NCBI GenBank assembly: GCA_017302135.1
Contig: JAFLDZ010000007.1
Span: 1 to 64,000 of the forward strand
Direction: 5' to 3'
DNA: 64,000 nucleotides
From: Lysobacterales bacterium
Lineage (GTDB): Bacteria; Pseudomonadota; Gammaproteobacteria; Xanthomonadales; Xanthomonadaceae
A program made the position numbers and the translations under genes. Of the stretch, positions 38,468 to 48,581 are shown in pieces (position 1 is the stretch's first letter; each line of letters starts with the position of its first letter). Below the pieces are notes generated by a model. That model had not been told where the DNA came from and did no database searches. It saw only the letters and a list, made by a program, of their open reading frames with translations.

Positions 38468-40312
38468 ATGTGCGGCATTGTCGGCGCGATTGCGGATCGC
38501 GATGTGGTACCGGTGTTGATCGAAGGCCTGAAGCGGCTCGAATATCGCGGCTACGATTCGGCGGGCATCGCCATCGTCGATCGCAACGGCGCCGACGGCA
38601 GCGACGTGCGCCGCGTGCGCCGCACCGGCCGTGTCGTCGAGATGGCATCCGCCGCCGCCTCCGATGCGTTCAGCGCGGACCTGGGCATCGGCCATACCCG
38701 CTGGGCCACCCACGGCGGCGTCACCGAATCCAACGCCCATCCGCATATCAGCCACGGCGTCGCGCTGGTGCACAACGGCATCATCGAGAACCACGAGCAG
38801 CAGCGCGAACGCCTGCGTGCGCTCGGCTACAGCTTCGAGTCGCAGACCGATACCGAAGTCATCGCACATCTCATCCATCACTATCTGACGAAGGGCGACG
38901 ATCTGCTGCGCGCCCTGCAGCGCGTGGTGAAGGAACTCGAAGGCGCCTACGCGCTGGCGGTGATCAGCCGCAAGGAACCCGAGCGCATGGTCTGCGCGCG
39001 CATGGGTTGCCCGCTGTTGATCGGTCTGGGCGAAGGCGAGAATTTCATCGCCTCCGACGTCTCCGCGATCATCCAGGCCACGCGCCGGGTGATCTTCCTC
39101 GAAGAAGGCGACACCGCAGAAGTCGCGCGCACTGGCGTGCGGGTCTTCGACGCGACCGATACCGAAGTCCAGCGCGACGTGCACGTCTCCGACGTGTCGC
39201 TGGCGTCGCTGGAGCTGGGCCCGTACCGCCACTTCATGCAGAAGGAAATCCATGAGCAGCCGCGCGCGATCGCCGACACCATCGAAGCGATCATCGACCA
39301 CGGCAGCTTCACGCCCGAGCTGTTCGGCAAAGACGCCGATGCGATCCTGCGCGACATCGACGGCCTGCAGATCCTCGCCTGCGGCACCAGCTACTACGCC
39401 GGCCTGACCGCGCGCTACTGGTTCGAAGCCATCACCGGCCTGCCGTGCAACGTCGAGATCGCCAGCGAATACCGCTACCGCAAGGTCGTCGCCAATCCGC
39501 GCCAGCTGATCGTCACCATTTCGCAGTCGGGCGAAACCCTCGACACGATGGAAGCGCTGAAGTACGCGAAATCGCTCGGCCACGACAAGACCCTGTCGAT
39601 CTGCAACGTGCCCGAAAGCGCGATCCCGCGCGCCAGCAGGCTGGTGTTCTACACCCGCGCCGGCGCCGAGATCGGCGTGGCGTCGACCAAAGCGTTTACC
39701 ACCCAACTGGTCGCGCTGTTCGTGCTCACCGCCACGGTCGCGAAAGCGCAGGGCAAGCTGTCGGCCGAACAGGAAGCCGAACTGATCGAAGCGCTGCGCC
39801 ACCTGCCGGGCAGCGTGCAGCACGCCTTGAATCTCGAACCTCAGATCGCAGTGTGGTCGGACCGCTTCGCGCCGAAGCAGCATGCGCTGTTCCTCGGCCG
39901 CGGCATCCACTACCCGATCGCGCTGGAAGGCGCCTTGAAGCTCAAGGAAATCTCCTACATCCACGCCGAAGCCTATCCGGCCGGCGAGCTGAAACACGGC
40001 CCGCTCGCGCTGGTCGATGCGGACATGCCGGTGGTGGTGATCGCGCCGAATGACACCTTGCTGGAAAAAGTGAAATCCAATATCCAGGAAGTGCGCGCGC
40101 GCGGCGGCGAGATGTACGTCTTCGCCGATGCCGACAGCCACTTCACCGAATCCGAAGGCGTCCACGTGATCCGCACCCCGCGCCACGTCGGCCTGCTCTC
40201 GCCGATCGTGCATGCCATTCCCGTACAACTGTTGGCGTATCACGCAGCGCTTGCGCGCGGCACCGATGTCGACAAGCCGCGCAATCTGGCGAAGTCGGTG
40301 ACGGTGGAGTAA
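38468..40312 (+). CDS. glmS: Glutamine-fructose-6-phosphate aminotransferase
   Basis: A 614-residue enzyme that makes glucosamine-6-phosphate. The N-terminal glutaminase exposes Cys2 after Met removal (MCGIVGAI) and has HTRWATHG and HNGIIENH. Two SIS domains follow, with [19 protein letters not shown] and STKAFTTQ; the C-terminus is [12 protein letters not shown]. The ATG at 38468 is fixed by the obligatory Cys2. A TACACT at 38387 could be its -10 box, close to the putative enhancer of the divergent operon. No ribozyme-like leader is seen. The 3' end is the classical Tn7 target region, and accessory DNA begins right after it. Confidence 0.97.
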   Translation: MCGIVGAIADRDVVPVLIEGLKRLEYRGYDSAGIAIVDRNGADGSDVRRVRRTGRVVEMASAAASDAFSADLGIGHTRWATHGGVTESNAHPHISHGVALVHNGIIENHEQQRERLRALGYSFESQTDTEVIAHLIHHYLTKGDDLLRALQRVVKELEGAYALAVISRKEPERMVCARMGCPLLIGLGEGENFIASDVSAIIQATRRVIFLEEGDTAEVARTGVRVFDATDTEVQRDVHVSDVSLASLELGPYRHFMQKEIHEQPRAIADTIEAIIDHGSFTPELFGKDADAILRDIDGLQILACGTSYYAGLTARYWFEAITGLPCNVEIASEYRYRKVVANPRQLIVTISQSGETLDTMEALKYAKSLGHDKTLSICNVPESAIPRASRLVFYTRAGAEIGVASTKAFTTQLVALFVLTATVAKAQGKLSAEQEAELIEALRHLPGSVQHALNLEPQIAVWSDRFAPKQHALFLGRGIHYPIALEGALKLKEISYIHAEAYPAGELKHGPLALVDADMPVVVIAPNDTLLEKVKSNIQEVRARGGEMYVFADADSHFTESEGVHVIRTPRHVGLLSPIVHAIPVQLLAYHAALARGTDVDKPRNLAKSVTVE

Positions 40313-40339
40313 GCCTGTTTCGAAGGACGGCCGCTGAAA

Positions 40340-40354
40340 GAATAAAGTCTGTCC
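40340..40354. repeat. 15-bp terminal-repeat copy, inverted relative to 45190
   Basis: GAATAAAGTCTGTCC, 27 bases after the glmS stop, is the exact reverse complement of the sequence at 45190-45204. The two face each other across the signalling cassette. Confidence 0.8.
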
Positions 40355-40362
40355 GACTCCCC

Positions 40363-40590
40363 ATGGCTGCCCAGCGCGCACCCGGAGCGGAGATCGTCAT
40401 GGCAATAGCACCCGGCAAGCACACCGTGCGCTACCTTGGGGTCGAAGTCGATGAAGCCATGGCTCGACCGAGAAAACCGAGGCGTAACCGGCCATGCGTC
40501 GGGAGCGGTCGCTCCAATGACTGCTTTCGACCCGAAGCGGACCTCAAGGCGCCGCAGGATTCCCCGCGCCACTTGCCCTCTCTGCGCTAG
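40363..40590 (+). pseudogene. Possible integrase C-terminal remnant
   Basis: A 75-codon frame contains GKHTVRYLGVEVDEAM, which resembles the extreme C-terminus of tyrosine recombinases/integrases of proteobacterial mobile elements (after the catalytic Tyr, 'STVRYLGIEVDDAL'). The catalytic residues are absent, so this is at most a scrap. The downstream part (SNDCFRPEADL) is also a phrase often met in translated non-coding DNA near such integrases. The rest of 40591-40793 holds no gene that I can support; it is the upstream region of the sensor kinase. Confidence 0.4.
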
Positions 40591-40793
40591 GACCTGCTAG
40601 CGGGCGGCTGCGTGTTGGGCTCCTGCGCTGCCTATTCTCCAGTGCTGCGCAAAGGGGTGACTTCGACTGTCATCGGAGTGCTAAAGTGGAAAGGAGGCTC
40701 CGACTCGAAGAACTGGCCCATTTCCGGGGGAAATGACCCCCTTTTGCGTGGATTGCGCGAAAACCAAGGGCAATCTGGCATCTCTACACGAGG

Positions 40794-42284
40794 ATGATCG
40801 TGTACGAAACCGTTCAACGCGAGACGAGTTTGGTCGAAGCCCGCTTCCGGGACCTGCTGGAATCGGTGCCGGACGGTATTGTCATGGTGAATCAGGAGGG
40901 GCGAATCGTCCTTTCCAACGCCCAGGCTGAACGACTTTTCGGTTACCAACGTGGCGAACTCGTAGGGCAGGCGATCGAAGTCCTGCTGCCTCATGCCACC
41001 CGCGAAGCCCACGTCGGCCACCGCTCCGAGTACTTCGGCCACCCCGGTCCCCGGGCCATGGGGCGCGGCATTGAGCTGTTCGGTTTGCGCAAGGACGGCA
41101 CCGAATTCCCGGTCGAAATCAGTCTGAGCCCGATCGAGACCGAAGCGGGCACTCTCGTGATGAGCGCGATCCGCGACATCGGCGACCGAAAGAAGGCAGA
41201 GCAGAAGTTCCGCGGCTTGCTGGAGTCGGCACCCGACGCCATCATCATCGTCGATCGGGCCGGCGAGGTCGTGATCGTCAACAGCCAAGCGGAGAGCCTG
41301 TTCGGCTACACACGCGCACAGATGATCGGGTCGAAGATCGAGATGTTGATGCCGGAGCGCTTCAGGCAGATGCATCCGCATCGGCGGGACGGCTTCTTTG
41401 CGGACCCCCGTGTTCGTCCGATGGGCGTCGGGCTGGAGCTTTACGGCCTGCGTCAGGACGGGTCGGAGTTCCCGATCGAGATCAGCCTCAGCCCGCTGGA
41501 TACAGAGGACGGCACGCTGGTTTCGAGCGCGATCCGCGACATCACCGAGCGCAAGCGCATCGAGCATCGACTGCACCAGGCGAGCCGTATGAAGAGCGAG
41601 TTCCTGGCCAACATGTCGCATGAATTGCGGACGCCGCTCAACGGGATCATTGGCTTCTCGGAGCTGCTGTTCGACGGCAAGGTCGGCCCCGTCAACGAAA
41701 AGCAAAAGGAGTACCTCGGCGACATCCTGAGCAGCGGCGAGCACCTGCTGCAGCTGATCAACGACGTGCTCGACCTGTCGAAAGTCGAAGCCGGGCGCAT
41801 GGACTTGTATCCGCAGGCCTTCGACACCGCCAAGGCGATCGGCGAAATCCGCGCCGTCGTTTCGCCGATCAGCAAGAAGAAGGACATCCAGGTGCGGGTG
41901 GAGGTGCATCCGGAGGCGACAACCACAACGCTCGACCTGCAGAAATTCAAACAGGTCCTGTTCAACCTGCTTTCCAACGCCGTGAAGTTCACTGACGAGG
42001 GCGGCACGGTTACCGTCACAGCGGATCGCGACGGGCAGGGTCGACTTTGTCTGGCCGTGCGCGACACGGGCATCGGCATCGAGGAGGCAGACCTGCAACG
42101 TGTGTTCCAGGAGTTCACCCAGATCGATAGCGGCAACGCGCGCCGATACGAAGGCACCGGCCTGGGATTGGCGCTGACCCGGAAGCTGGTCGAGTTCCAG
42201 GGCGGCAGCATCGCCGTGGTGAGCCGGCCGGGCGCGGGCAGCACCTTTACCGTCGTGCTTCCGCAGGCCGAGGGGGGCACGTGA
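40794..42284 (+). CDS. Double-PAS sensor histidine kinase
   Basis: A 496-residue soluble kinase with two similar PAS domains, at about residues 14-130 and 137-255 (each FRDLLES/FRGLLES .. PDGI/PDAI .. LFGY .. [13 protein letters not shown]). A PAC ending follows each, then a HisKA domain with the H-box [22 protein letters not shown] and an HATPase domain with [25 protein letters not shown] and [12 protein letters not shown]. No membrane helices are present, so it senses a cytoplasmic signal. GAGG is five bases before the ATG. The stop overlaps the GTG start of the next gene. The two PAS domains look like an internal duplication. Confidence 0.92.
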   Translation: MIVYETVQRETSLVEARFRDLLESVPDGIVMVNQEGRIVLSNAQAERLFGYQRGELVGQAIEVLLPHATREAHVGHRSEYFGHPGPRAMGRGIELFGLRKDGTEFPVEISLSPIETEAGTLVMSAIRDIGDRKKAEQKFRGLLESAPDAIIIVDRAGEVVIVNSQAESLFGYTRAQMIGSKIEMLMPERFRQMHPHRRDGFFADPRVRPMGVGLELYGLRQDGSEFPIEISLSPLDTEDGTLVSSAIRDITERKRIEHRLHQASRMKSEFLANMSHELRTPLNGIIGFSELLFDGKVGPVNEKQKEYLGDILSSGEHLLQLINDVLDLSKVEAGRMDLYPQAFDTAKAIGEIRAVVSPISKKKDIQVRVEVHPEATTTTLDLQKFKQVLFNLLSNAVKFTDEGGTVTVTADRDGQGRLCLAVRDTGIGIEEADLQRVFQEFTQIDSGNARRYEGTGLGLALTRKLVEFQGGSIAVVSRPGAGSTFTVVLPQAEGGT

Positions 42285-42652
42285 GCACCTGCATCCTCGT
42301 GGTCGATGACAACCCCATCAACCTGAAGCTGGCGTCCGAACTGCTCGAGATGGAAGGCTACGAGGTGTTGCGGGCGAGCGATGCGGAGGAAGCACAGTCG
42401 ATTCTTGGCGAGGCTCGCCCGGAGCTGATCCTGATGGATATCGCGCTGCCCGGCATGGATGGCCTGGCGCTGACCCGGAAGCTCAAATCCACGCCGGGCC
42501 TAGCCCATGTCCCGATCATTGCCCTGTCCGCGTTCGCCATGAAGGGCGACGAAGAGAAGGCCTTGGCCAGCGGCTGCGACGGTTACATCACCAAACCGAT
42601 AAATACACGCACCTTTCCGACCCAGATCAAAGGGCACCTGCGCAGGGCCTGA
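42281..42652 (+). CDS. Single-domain response regulator
   Basis: A 123-residue receiver with GTG start overlapping the kinase stop. The acidic pair is in VVDDN, the phospho-acceptor is in [14 protein letters not shown], the Ser/Thr switch is in ALSAFA, and the Lys is in [12 protein letters not shown]. It has the DivK/CheY-like form without an output domain. It probably relays phosphate from the kinase or acts by protein contact. Four bases separate it from the next gene. Confidence 0.92.
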   Translation: MSTCILVVDDNPINLKLASELLEMEGYEVLRASDAEEAQSILGEARPELILMDIALPGMDGLALTRKLKSTPGLAHVPIIALSAFAMKGDEEKALASGCDGYITKPINTRTFPTQIKGHLRRA

Positions 42653-42656
42653 ACTC

Positions 42657-44954
42657 GTGAAACTGTTGATTGCTGACGACGTCGACCTCAACCTCAAGCT
42701 CCTCCGCGCGCAGCTGGAAGGCTTGGGGCACGAAGTCGTGCAGGCCGCCGATGGCGTGGAGGCCCTGGCCATTCTCGAGCGCGAGCGGGTGGATGGGGTC
42801 GTTTCCGACATCCTGATGCCGCGCATGGATGGCTACCGGTTCTGCATGGAGCTGCGCCAGCGCCCGGATATTGGCCACCTGCCTTTCGTGCTCTACACCA
42901 GCACATACAACTCGCCGGGCGATCGCAAGCTCGCCGAATCGGTTGGCGCCGACGCCTTCATCGCCAAGCCCGCCCCTACCGACCGCATCATCTCGGCGCT
43001 GCTCGCCGCCGCCGAATCCCGTCTGACGGGCAGCCCGGTGGTTAGCGCGATCAGCGAGCCGGCGCCGATCATGAAGCAATACAACGAAGTGCTCGTCCGC
43101 AAGCTCGAGGAAAAAGGCCTGGAGCTGGCCCGCACGCACGAAGGCCTCGTACAGATCAATCGCGTCTACGCGGTGCTCAGCGAGATCAATAGCCTGATCG
43201 TCCGGGTCGACGACTGCGGCGAGCTGTTCCAGCAGGCCTGCCGGATCCTGATCGGCACTGGCCACTTCTCGAAGGCCTGGATCGGGCTTGCCGAGGAGGG
43301 GATTGCGCCGGTCCGCATCCTTGCATGGGCCGGCGCCCCCGACGCCTTCTTCGAGGACCTGCAGCAACGGCTTTCGACCCACGTGCCGGGCTCGCCCGGC
43401 CTGCTGGCCAAGACGCTACGCAGCGGGCAGCCGTCGATCGCCAACGATATCGCCAACGACCCCGCAGTACGTGAGAAGGCCAAGCTTCTCGATTCCGGCT
43501 CGCTGTCCTTCGCATTGTTCCCGCTGCTGATCGGTGGCAAGACCGTTGGCATCCTTTCTATCCATTCGTCCCGCGTGGGATTCTTCGACGACGAGGAAAC
43601 ACGGTTGCTTTTGGGCTTGGCCAACGATATTTCCTTCGCCTTGGATCACCTGCTGAAGGCTGACCGGATCAGCTACCTGACCAGCCACGACCCGTTGACG
43701 ACGATGCCCAACCGCGTGCTCGCCGCCGAACTGCTGACGCAACATCTGGCGGACCGGGACGACAAGCTGGTCTGCGTGGCCATGGTCGACTTGGTGCGCT
43801 TCCGGCGGATCAACGAAACGCTGGGGCGACATGCGGGCGACGACCTGCTGCAGCAGGTGGCGGAACGTCTTCGCGTCGTGGACCCCTTGGCCGCACGGTT
43901 CGACGCCGACCAGTTCGTGCTGCAACTGGTCGGTCGACGGTCCCCGGTTGAATTGGCCCGCGACTTCGAGCGCATCGCACATAGTTGTTTCGATCGACCC
44001 TTTGCCATCGGCCACGACGAAGTGCGGATGGGTTGCCGGATCGGTGCCTCAGTGTCACCGGACGATGGCGACGATGCCGAGACATTGTTTCGCAACGCCG
44101 AATCGGCCTTGCGCCGCGCCCGTACCGCAGTCGAGGCTTTCGTGTTCTACGCGCCTGACATGAACGCAAGCGCCAACGAGGCCCTGGCGATCGAGTCGAA
44201 GCTGCGTCGCGCGATCGAACGCCAGGAGTTCGTGCTTCATTACCAGCCCAAGGTTCGCTTTTCCGACAGACGTATCTGTGGCGTCGAGGCACTGATCCGC
44301 TGGCAGGATCCAGATGGCGGCCTGGTGCCGCCGATGCGGTTCATTCCGGTACTCGAGGAAACCGGGCTGATCGGCGCAGTCGGTCGGTGGGCGCTGATGA
44401 AAGCGTTGCAGGACCTGGCGTCGTGGACATCATCCGGTGCCGAGGCAATCCGCGTCGCTGTCAATGTCTCGCCACTGCAGCTCAACCAGGCCAATTTCAC
44501 CGCGCAGGTTGCCGAGCTGGTGACGGGGGAGAGCGCCGACGCGCTCGAACTCGAAATCACTGAAAGCGTCATCATGCAAGAGGTCGACCGGAAAATAACC
44601 ATGCTTCGCGAGATTCGGGCGCTAGGCGTCTCCATCGCGGTCGACGACTTTGGTACTGGCTATTCGTCCCTGGCCTATATCGCCAAGCTGCCGATAACAT
44701 CGCTCAAGATAGATCGAGCGTTCGTCGCCGGCATGACAGCAAGCCCCGAAGGCTACGTACTAGTATCGAGCATCATTGCGTTGGCGCACGCCCTCAAGCT
44801 GAAGGTGGTCGCCGAGGGCGTAGAAACGGAAGAACAAGCGAATTTGCTCAAACTCCTGTCGTGTGACGAGGCGCAGGGTTACCTGTTCAGCAGGCCCGTC
44901 CCAGCTGCGCAGATTCAAGAATTGCTTCTTTCCGCAGCACCCCTACCCCGATAG
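42657..44954 (+). CDS. Receiver-GAF-GGDEF-EAL protein with degenerate GGDEF
   Basis: A 765-residue protein starting at a GTG. Receiver domain is at 1-120 (DGVVSDILMPRMDG), GAF at about 165-335, GGDEF-like at about 345-500, EAL at about 515-755. The GGDEF signature position reads AARFDADQFV, so diguanylate cyclase activity is unlikely. The EAL domain has the catalytic EALIRW, NVSPLQL, ELEITES and DDFGTGYSSLAYI motifs and appears competent as a c-di-GMP phosphodiesterase. As part of the three-gene set, it is probably switched by the preceding kinase. Confidence 0.9.
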   Translation: MKLLIADDVDLNLKLLRAQLEGLGHEVVQAADGVEALAILERERVDGVVSDILMPRMDGYRFCMELRQRPDIGHLPFVLYTSTYNSPGDRKLAESVGADAFIAKPAPTDRIISALLAAAESRLTGSPVVSAISEPAPIMKQYNEVLVRKLEEKGLELARTHEGLVQINRVYAVLSEINSLIVRVDDCGELFQQACRILIGTGHFSKAWIGLAEEGIAPVRILAWAGAPDAFFEDLQQRLSTHVPGSPGLLAKTLRSGQPSIANDIANDPAVREKAKLLDSGSLSFALFPLLIGGKTVGILSIHSSRVGFFDDEETRLLLGLANDISFALDHLLKADRISYLTSHDPLTTMPNRVLAAELLTQHLADRDDKLVCVAMVDLVRFRRINETLGRHAGDDLLQQVAERLRVVDPLAARFDADQFVLQLVGRRSPVELARDFERIAHSCFDRPFAIGHDEVRMGCRIGASVSPDDGDDAETLFRNAESALRRARTAVEAFVFYAPDMNASANEALAIESKLRRAIERQEFVLHYQPKVRFSDRRICGVEALIRWQDPDGGLVPPMRFIPVLEETGLIGAVGRWALMKALQDLASWTSSGAEAIRVAVNVSPLQLNQANFTAQVAELVTGESADALELEITESVIMQEVDRKITMLREIRALGVSIAVDDFGTGYSSLAYIAKLPITSLKIDRAFVAGMTASPEGYVLVSSIIALAHALKLKVVAEGVETEEQANLLKLLSCDEAQGYLFSRPVPAAQIQELLLSAAPLPR

Positions 44955-45017
44955 GCTGAACCCCGACATTCGCATGGCAAGTATGCAGCGGACGTCCCGG
45001 CACATGGCGCCGAGAGT

Positions 45018-45089
45018 ACAACGGAGAAGGCGCTCGGCGGGCTGACGCCGTCAGCCTATGCCGAACGACTGAAGGGTCAGCTACAGTAA
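45018..45089 (+). pseudogene. IS3-family transposase C-terminal remnant
   Basis: The frame reads TTEKALGGLTPSAYAERLKG and stops at TAA 45087-45089. This matches the end of IS3-family OrfB proteins (after the usual RPHxALGG). Only the last two dozen codons are present, 60 bases after the EAL gene stop, followed by CCCCGGACATT, which could be an element end. Confidence 0.55.
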
Positions 45090-45189
45090 CCCCGGACATT
45101 AGATCATCCCGCTACTGAAAGCGGGGGGACGTCGTCCCCACAAGATAGGTCAAGAAGATTTGCTGGGATGAACAGTTACTTGCGATGGT

Positions 45190-45315
45190 GGACAGACTTT
45201 ATTCACAGGAAGTTGCCACCCGTGTCGTTTTTGCCTGTTCTGGACAGACTTTGATCATCAACAAGTCCTCGGTAACTTCTTGATTTATCTCCCCCGGTTT
45301 GGACAGACTGTATTC
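45190..45315. repeat. Three direct copies of an IS-end-like 15-mer
   Basis: GGACAGACTTTATTC at 45190-45204, GGACAGACTTTGATC at 45242-45256 and GGACAGACTGTATTC at 45301-45315. They are spaced 52 and 59 bases apart, just before the transposase remnant. The first is an exact inverted match to 40340-40354. Nested or repeatedly inserted element ends are the simplest reading. Confidence 0.75.
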
Positions 45316-45339
45316 TTCGCGTTCAAGCACATGTGCAGC

Positions 45340-46075
45340 GCCGGAGAGTGAAGATGTTCTTACGTGGACGAAGCGCAAGCGTCTACGACTGAATTCCAGA
45401 AGGCAGTATCGGAGCGAGGACGTGCGCTCGCTGATTGGCTGATCCGGCTGACGACGGCGTCCCGTGACGGAGGTTCGGCCTGTGCTTTCTGCACCTGCGC
45501 AACGTGAAGCGGCCCGGCTGCAACTACGAGCGGGTGTAGCGCATCATTTACGGGGACTGGAGTTGAATCTGCGGATCGAGCCCAAGAAACGTCTAGTGCG
45601 GGATATGCCGTGTGTAATCGATGGATTTCATCCTTGCACGCTCCGCGATGGCCGCAGCTCCCGGCTGCTCGACGTGGTGGACGACTTCAACCGGCATGGC
45701 TTGGGAATCGCGGTCGAGCTGTCGTTGCCGTCGGCGCGGTGACCCGGTCGTTGGACCAGATCATCGAAAAGCGAGGTCAGCCCAAGGTGATCCGTTGCGA
45801 CAACGGCCCTGAACCCATCAGCCACACGCTGTTGCCATGTACACAGAAGCGGAACATCCGGACCGAACACATTCAGCCGGGCGAACTGCGACAGAATACG
45901 TGTGTACAACGCTGCAACCGGACGGTCCGCTACGGCCGGCTGAATCAGGAGTTGTTCGAATCGACCGGACAGGTTCAGGATTGACGTGACCCACTGGCTC
46001 TGGACGCACAAGCATGAGCGCCCGCACATGGCGCTCGGGGAGCATCGCGCCAATGCCGAACCGGCGTTGCCTGCA
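45340..46075 (+). pseudogene. Decayed IS3-family transposase (OrfB)
   Basis: Pieces of one OrfB protein are spread over three frames. ELNLRIEPKKRLVRD and DVVDDFNRHGLGIAVELSLPS lie at about 45560-45739. SLDQIIEKRGQPKVIRCDNGPE, HIQPGEL and RCNRTVRYGRLNQELFES follow at 45740-45984 in another frame, and THWLWTHKHERPHMALG from 45987 in the first frame again. The order matches IS3/IS407-type transposases. There are frameshifts near 45735 and 45983, the DNGPEF motif is altered, and the catalytic Glu of VERYNRT is Gln. It is inactive. From 46076 to 46503 I see no supported gene. Confidence 0.75.
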
Positions 46076-46503
46076 CGGCCCGCTCTTGGCCGCCCTGAAA
46101 ACGCGCGGATCATGGCCAGACAGGCGGGGCGTGGTTCCGGCCTCAGCAATGGCCAGCATCATGCTGTTGGCACGCGCGGATTCCAATGGATTTCGGACCG
46201 GGTCCGATGACTGCAACGCTGCCTTTGAACCTGCCTGATTCGACTGGGAATACTTGGGTATGGCGGCTTTCCTAATGGACTTGGTTGAGCTATGGTTTGT
46301 CCACGTCAGGGCGATTGCCGGTTCATGCGCAACTACACTTTCCGGTGAAGCTGCTCGTTCCGGATCACCATGACGTCTTCGCAACCATGAGTGCCGCGAT
46401 CGAAAGTCGGCCAGTCGCTGAGAAGCGATGGTTTTGATTATCGTGACGAGCTCGTGTCGTATGGATGATTCTAGTTGCGTTTTATTGAAGGGAGCGCTGT
46501 CCA

Positions 46504-47523
46504 GTGTCGAACAATAGTGGCGATAGTTCCATCCCATCGCAGTCGAAGCCATGCGATGGCGATTCGAATCAAGACTCGAAGTACGCGCTTGTCGTGGAAG
46601 ATGTGCACAAGCGCTACGGTAATTTTCACGCCGTTAAAGGCGTTAGTTTCCGCGTCCGGAAAGGCAGTTGCTTCGGCGTGCTTGGGCCCAATGGCGCCGG
46701 CAAGACATCATTGCTTGCCATGATGGAAGGTCTTATCCCCATCACGTCGGGAAAGATCACGGTTCTGGGTTTTGATGCGGCGACTCAAATGGACAGGATC
46801 CAGCCGCATGTCGGTGTCCAGTTGCAAAGCAACAAATACTTCGAATTTCTTACGGTTGCGCAACTCCTGAGCTTTTACAGGAAATTCCGTGCAGCGGTCT
46901 CCGGGAGGAAAAGCACGCCTTCGGCCGTTTGGCTGCTCGAACGATTGGGTCTTAAAGACAAATTGAATTTCAAGGTGGACGAATTGTCCGGCGGACAGAA
47001 ACAGAGGCTTTCGATCGCGATTGCTCTGCTGGAGGATCCGGATGTCATCTACCTCGATGAGCCGACATCAGCGCTTGATCCGCAAAGTCGAATATATACC
47101 TGGGAATTCATCGAGCAACTGAAGGAGAGTGGAGACAAGACGATCATCCTCACCACTCATTACATGGAAGAAGCAGAGCGACTCTGCGACGAGATCATGA
47201 TCATGAATAATGGACAGATCATAGAGCAGGGCGAACCTTCTTTGCTCGCGAAATCACTGGGCACGGACTACGTCATAAAGATTGATTTCGAAAAAGGCAG
47301 GTTCAGTCCAGACCTTGTTTCCGGAATTCGAAGCGCGACCAGCTGTGAATGGGATCAGGGGTTGGATGTGCTGACGGTCAAGGCGGGCGATGCTGCGACG
47401 GCGATGAGTGAGATATTGGATGTCAGTAAGGAAAGCGGAGCAAAAATCATCAACATCGATATCGCCAAGAACACCCTGGAAGATGTTTTCCTCTCACATA
47501 CCGGCATGGACTTACGCGAATGA
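46504..47523 (+). CDS. ABC-2 exporter ATP-binding protein
   Basis: A 339-residue ATPase with GTG start and GAAGGGAG about ten bases upstream. Walker A is GPNGAGKTS, signature LSGGQKQRLSIAIAL, Walker B VIYLDEPTSALD and switch TTHYMEE. The C-terminal extension after residue 250, ending NTLEDVFLSHTGMDL, is the DrrA/NatA-type domain. The first 28 residues are a polar leader of unknown role. It overlaps the permease gene (ATGA) and lies just before the peptide synthetase, so it likely exports the product or confers self-resistance. Codon use is less G+C-rich than in the chromosomal genes of the window. Confidence 0.93.
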   Translation: MSNNSGDSSIPSQSKPCDGDSNQDSKYALVVEDVHKRYGNFHAVKGVSFRVRKGSCFGVLGPNGAGKTSLLAMMEGLIPITSGKITVLGFDAATQMDRIQPHVGVQLQSNKYFEFLTVAQLLSFYRKFRAAVSGRKSTPSAVWLLERLGLKDKLNFKVDELSGGQKQRLSIAIALLEDPDVIYLDEPTSALDPQSRIYTWEFIEQLKESGDKTIILTTHYMEEAERLCDEIMIMNNGQIIEQGEPSLLAKSLGTDYVIKIDFEKGRFSPDLVSGIRSATSCEWDQGLDVLTVKAGDAATAMSEILDVSKESGAKIINIDIAKNTLEDVFLSHTGMDLRE

Positions 47524-48581
47524 GAAAGACATGGATTTTTTTCGTCCTTCGGATGCTGCAGCTCAAATACGACAAAGTCGGACTTTTCTTCAGCTATGCG
47601 CTGCCGGTCATGATGCTTCTGGGGATAGGCTCGCCGCTGCAGGGGAAGCCGGGCGCATCATCAGTCCTGACGTACAAGGACTCGGTGGAAAGCGCGCAGA
47701 GCAGGGAGATGATTGAAAAAATCCGCAGCGAAGGACAGCTCGTTCTTCATTCGTATGATGGAAATCACGAGTCCGCCATCCGTGATCTGGAGAAAAACGA
47801 GATCAAGAATTTCCTTCATGTTTCCATGGGAAAAGACGGCGTCGAATACAGTCTGTATTCAAATTCCCTTGCCGAAAACAGAATAGAAAACTCCGCCATA
47901 TTCGGGGTGATTGACAGATCTATCGACGGGCGATCGGCAAAAGGACTCGATCACAAGCAGGTCAAGTCCGAAAAATACACTTCGTATATTGTCATATTGT
48001 TGCCCGGTCTGATCGGCATGACATTGCTCATCATTGCGCTGAATGGATTTGCATCAGTGCTTATTTATGAAGAACACAGCGGCATTTTCAAAAGCATCAA
48101 ATCCGTTGATGCATCGCCGGTTCCTTTCCTTGCTGGACTCTTCTGCACGCGACTTCTTGTTACATACACTGTTGCAATACTGCTGTTCGCAATTTCGATT
48201 TTTTACTATGACATTCCGTCGGATATCGACTACCTGCTGTTGTTTCTGGTTGTAACGCTGGGCGCAATCGCATTTCATGGAATTGGTCTCGCTATTACAG
48301 CCGTAAGTCCAACCCTGAACGCTTTCAACGGCATCCTGAGTATCACGCAGATACCGCTTGTTATCCTCGGTGGGGTCTTTTTCGCGACCAGTGTTTTCCC
48401 GAAGTGGTTGCAAATCATCGCAGATATGTTGCCGTTGACGCAATTCAATCAAGCTCTGCAGGCGTTGTTCTTCGACGGGGTAACTTTAAGCAATCCTGGT
48501 CAGATACTGCCTCAGTTGATAGGGCTCTGCATCTGGTCCGCAGCGTCTCTGGTTGTGGCGAGGCTTAAATTCAGGTGGTGA
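47520..48581 (+). CDS. ABC-2 type permease
   Basis: A 353-residue membrane protein with the ABC-2 layout. There is one N-terminal helix (residues 15-36) and an extracytoplasmic region to about residue 158. Five further helices follow, including YIVILLPGLIGMTLLIIALN, LLVTYTVAILLFAISIFYY, and the last at 332-350. The loop ILGGVFFATSVFPKWLQIIADMLPLTQFNQAL is typical of the family. The ATG overlaps the stop of the ATPase gene. It would form the membrane pore with the preceding ATPase, most plausibly for the NRPS product. Confidence 0.9.
   Translation: MRKTWIFFVLRMLQLKYDKVGLFFSYALPVMMLLGIGSPLQGKPGASSVLTYKDSVESAQSREMIEKIRSEGQLVLHSYDGNHESAIRDLEKNEIKNFLHVSMGKDGVEYSLYSNSLAENRIENSAIFGVIDRSIDGRSAKGLDHKQVKSEKYTSYIVILLPGLIGMTLLIIALNGFASVLIYEEHSGIFKSIKSVDASPVPFLAGLFCTRLLVTYTVAILLFAISIFYYDIPSDIDYLLLFLVVTLGAIAFHGIGLAITAVSPTLNAFNGILSITQIPLVILGGVFFATSVFPKWLQIIADMLPLTQFNQALQALFFDGVTLSNPGQILPQLIGLCIWSAASLVVARLKFRW

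Noticed and set aside
40313..40360. Tn7-type insertion downstream of glmS
   Set aside because: The position fits the Tn7 target, but no tns genes and no TGTGGGCGG-type ends are visible. The 15-mer matches an IS3-like remnant instead. The far end of the island is outside the window.
45628..46552. Minus-strand ORFs over the IS remnant
   Set aside because: They are shadows of the decayed transposase and have no domain features.
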